Positions 4,995 through 5,138 of a stretch of DNA of 5,138 nt are shown piece after piece. The stretch lies in NCBI RefSeq assembly GCF_028618695.1, contig NZ_JAQIVI010000316.1:1-5138 (forward strand). The letters run 5' to 3'. The stretch is from Natrinema soli (GTDB lineage Archaea > Halobacteriota > Halobacteria > Halobacteriales > Natrialbaceae). Within the stretch, counting starts at the first letter, position 1, and each line of letters opens with the position of its first letter. Both the position numbers and the translations under genes were made by a program. A model generated the notes under the pieces. It saw only the letters and a list, made by a program, of their open reading frames with translations. It made no database searches and was not told where the DNA came from.

Positions 4995-5138
4995 ATGGTC
5001 GGAACGACACTCAGAGAGATTCGCCAGCACATCGAACGACTGGCCAGCGACGACGGAGCGTACTACGTCGTCTGCGCCCGCTCCGGCGAACGGCCCGTCC
5101 CGGTCGCCGGCCAGCGGTTCGCGACCCGCCCGGACGCG
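4995..5138 (+). CDS. Conserved haloarchaeal protein of unknown function, N-terminal part
   Basis: The first 48 codons of a gene that runs off the window. The protein starts MVGTTLREIRQHIERLAS, an amphipathic helix, then DDGAYYVVCARSGERPVPVAGQRF, a likely strand-turn-strand unit, then ATRPDA. From memory this pattern (LREIR.HIE.LAS..GAYY.VCARTG.RPVPV.G.RF) belongs to small haloarchaea-specific proteins named only as domains of unknown function (DUF7551/DUF7552-type); I am not certain of the number. No signal peptide or membrane segment is visible, so it is probably cytoplasmic. The start is supported by GGAGG at 4986-4990. The upstream DtxR-like palindrome and long leader stem suggest control by metal status, possibly also at the RNA level. 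Function unknown. Confidence 0.8.
   Translation, partial: MVGTTLREIRQHIERLASDDGAYYVVCARSGERPVPVAGQRFATRPDA

Noticed and set aside
4873..5138. Frame starting ATGATG at the edge of the iron box-like palindrome
   Set aside because: It stays open to the window end but gives an arginine-, serine- and proline-rich product in a different phase from the well-supported gene at 4995.
1..5138. CRISPR array, insertion sequence or replication origin
   Set aside because: No regularly spaced direct repeats, no transposase frame, and no cluster of origin-recognition-box-like repeats or Orc1/Cdc6 gene were seen.

Overview
The window looks like chromosome from a halophilic archaeon (class Halobacteria). The coding parts are GC-rich, with strongly G/C-biased third positions and acidic proteins. 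The gene content fits: an archaeal RecJ-like DHH nuclease, a PHP phosphoesterase, a 7TM-PAS histidine kinase and a short haloarchaea-type conserved protein. No tRNA, rRNA, CRISPR array, transposase or phage gene was seen.

Layout: (1) 1-461, the C-terminal end of a DHH/DHHA1 RecJ-like protein, + strand, cut by the window edge. (2) 462-682, a convergent gap holding a repeat-like block of two stem-loops and short direct repeats. (3) 683-1438, a complete PHP-domain metal-dependent phosphoesterase on the - strand. (4) 1439-1699, a divergent promoter region with a small hairpin on each side. (5) 1700-3511, a complete membrane histidine kinase with seven helices, PAS, HisKA and HATPase, and no response regulator beside it. 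(6) 3512-4848, about 1.3 kb in which I find no convincing gene, only inverted repeats, several long or nested. (7) 4849-4990, a compact regulatory block: TATA-like box, a perfect 16-bp DtxR/IdeR-like (iron box-like) palindrome, a 99-nt segment that folds into one long interrupted stem, and a Shine-Dalgarno site. (8) 4995-5138, the start of a conserved haloarchaeal protein of unknown function, cut by the window end.

The three known-family genes are ordinary and do not obviously form one pathway. They are convergent (RecJ-like/PHP) and divergent (PHP/kinase), so no operon is visible. The most interesting part is the right end. A probable metal-responsive operator sits between the TATA-like box and the expected transcription start, and almost the whole predicted leader can fold into one stem of about 29 base pairs ending just before the ribosome binding site. 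Haloarchaeal mRNAs are mostly leaderless or short-leadered, so this could be a structured regulatory leader or a separate small RNA under metal control. All pairings and positions were worked out by eye; no folding energy, homology search or expression data were available.
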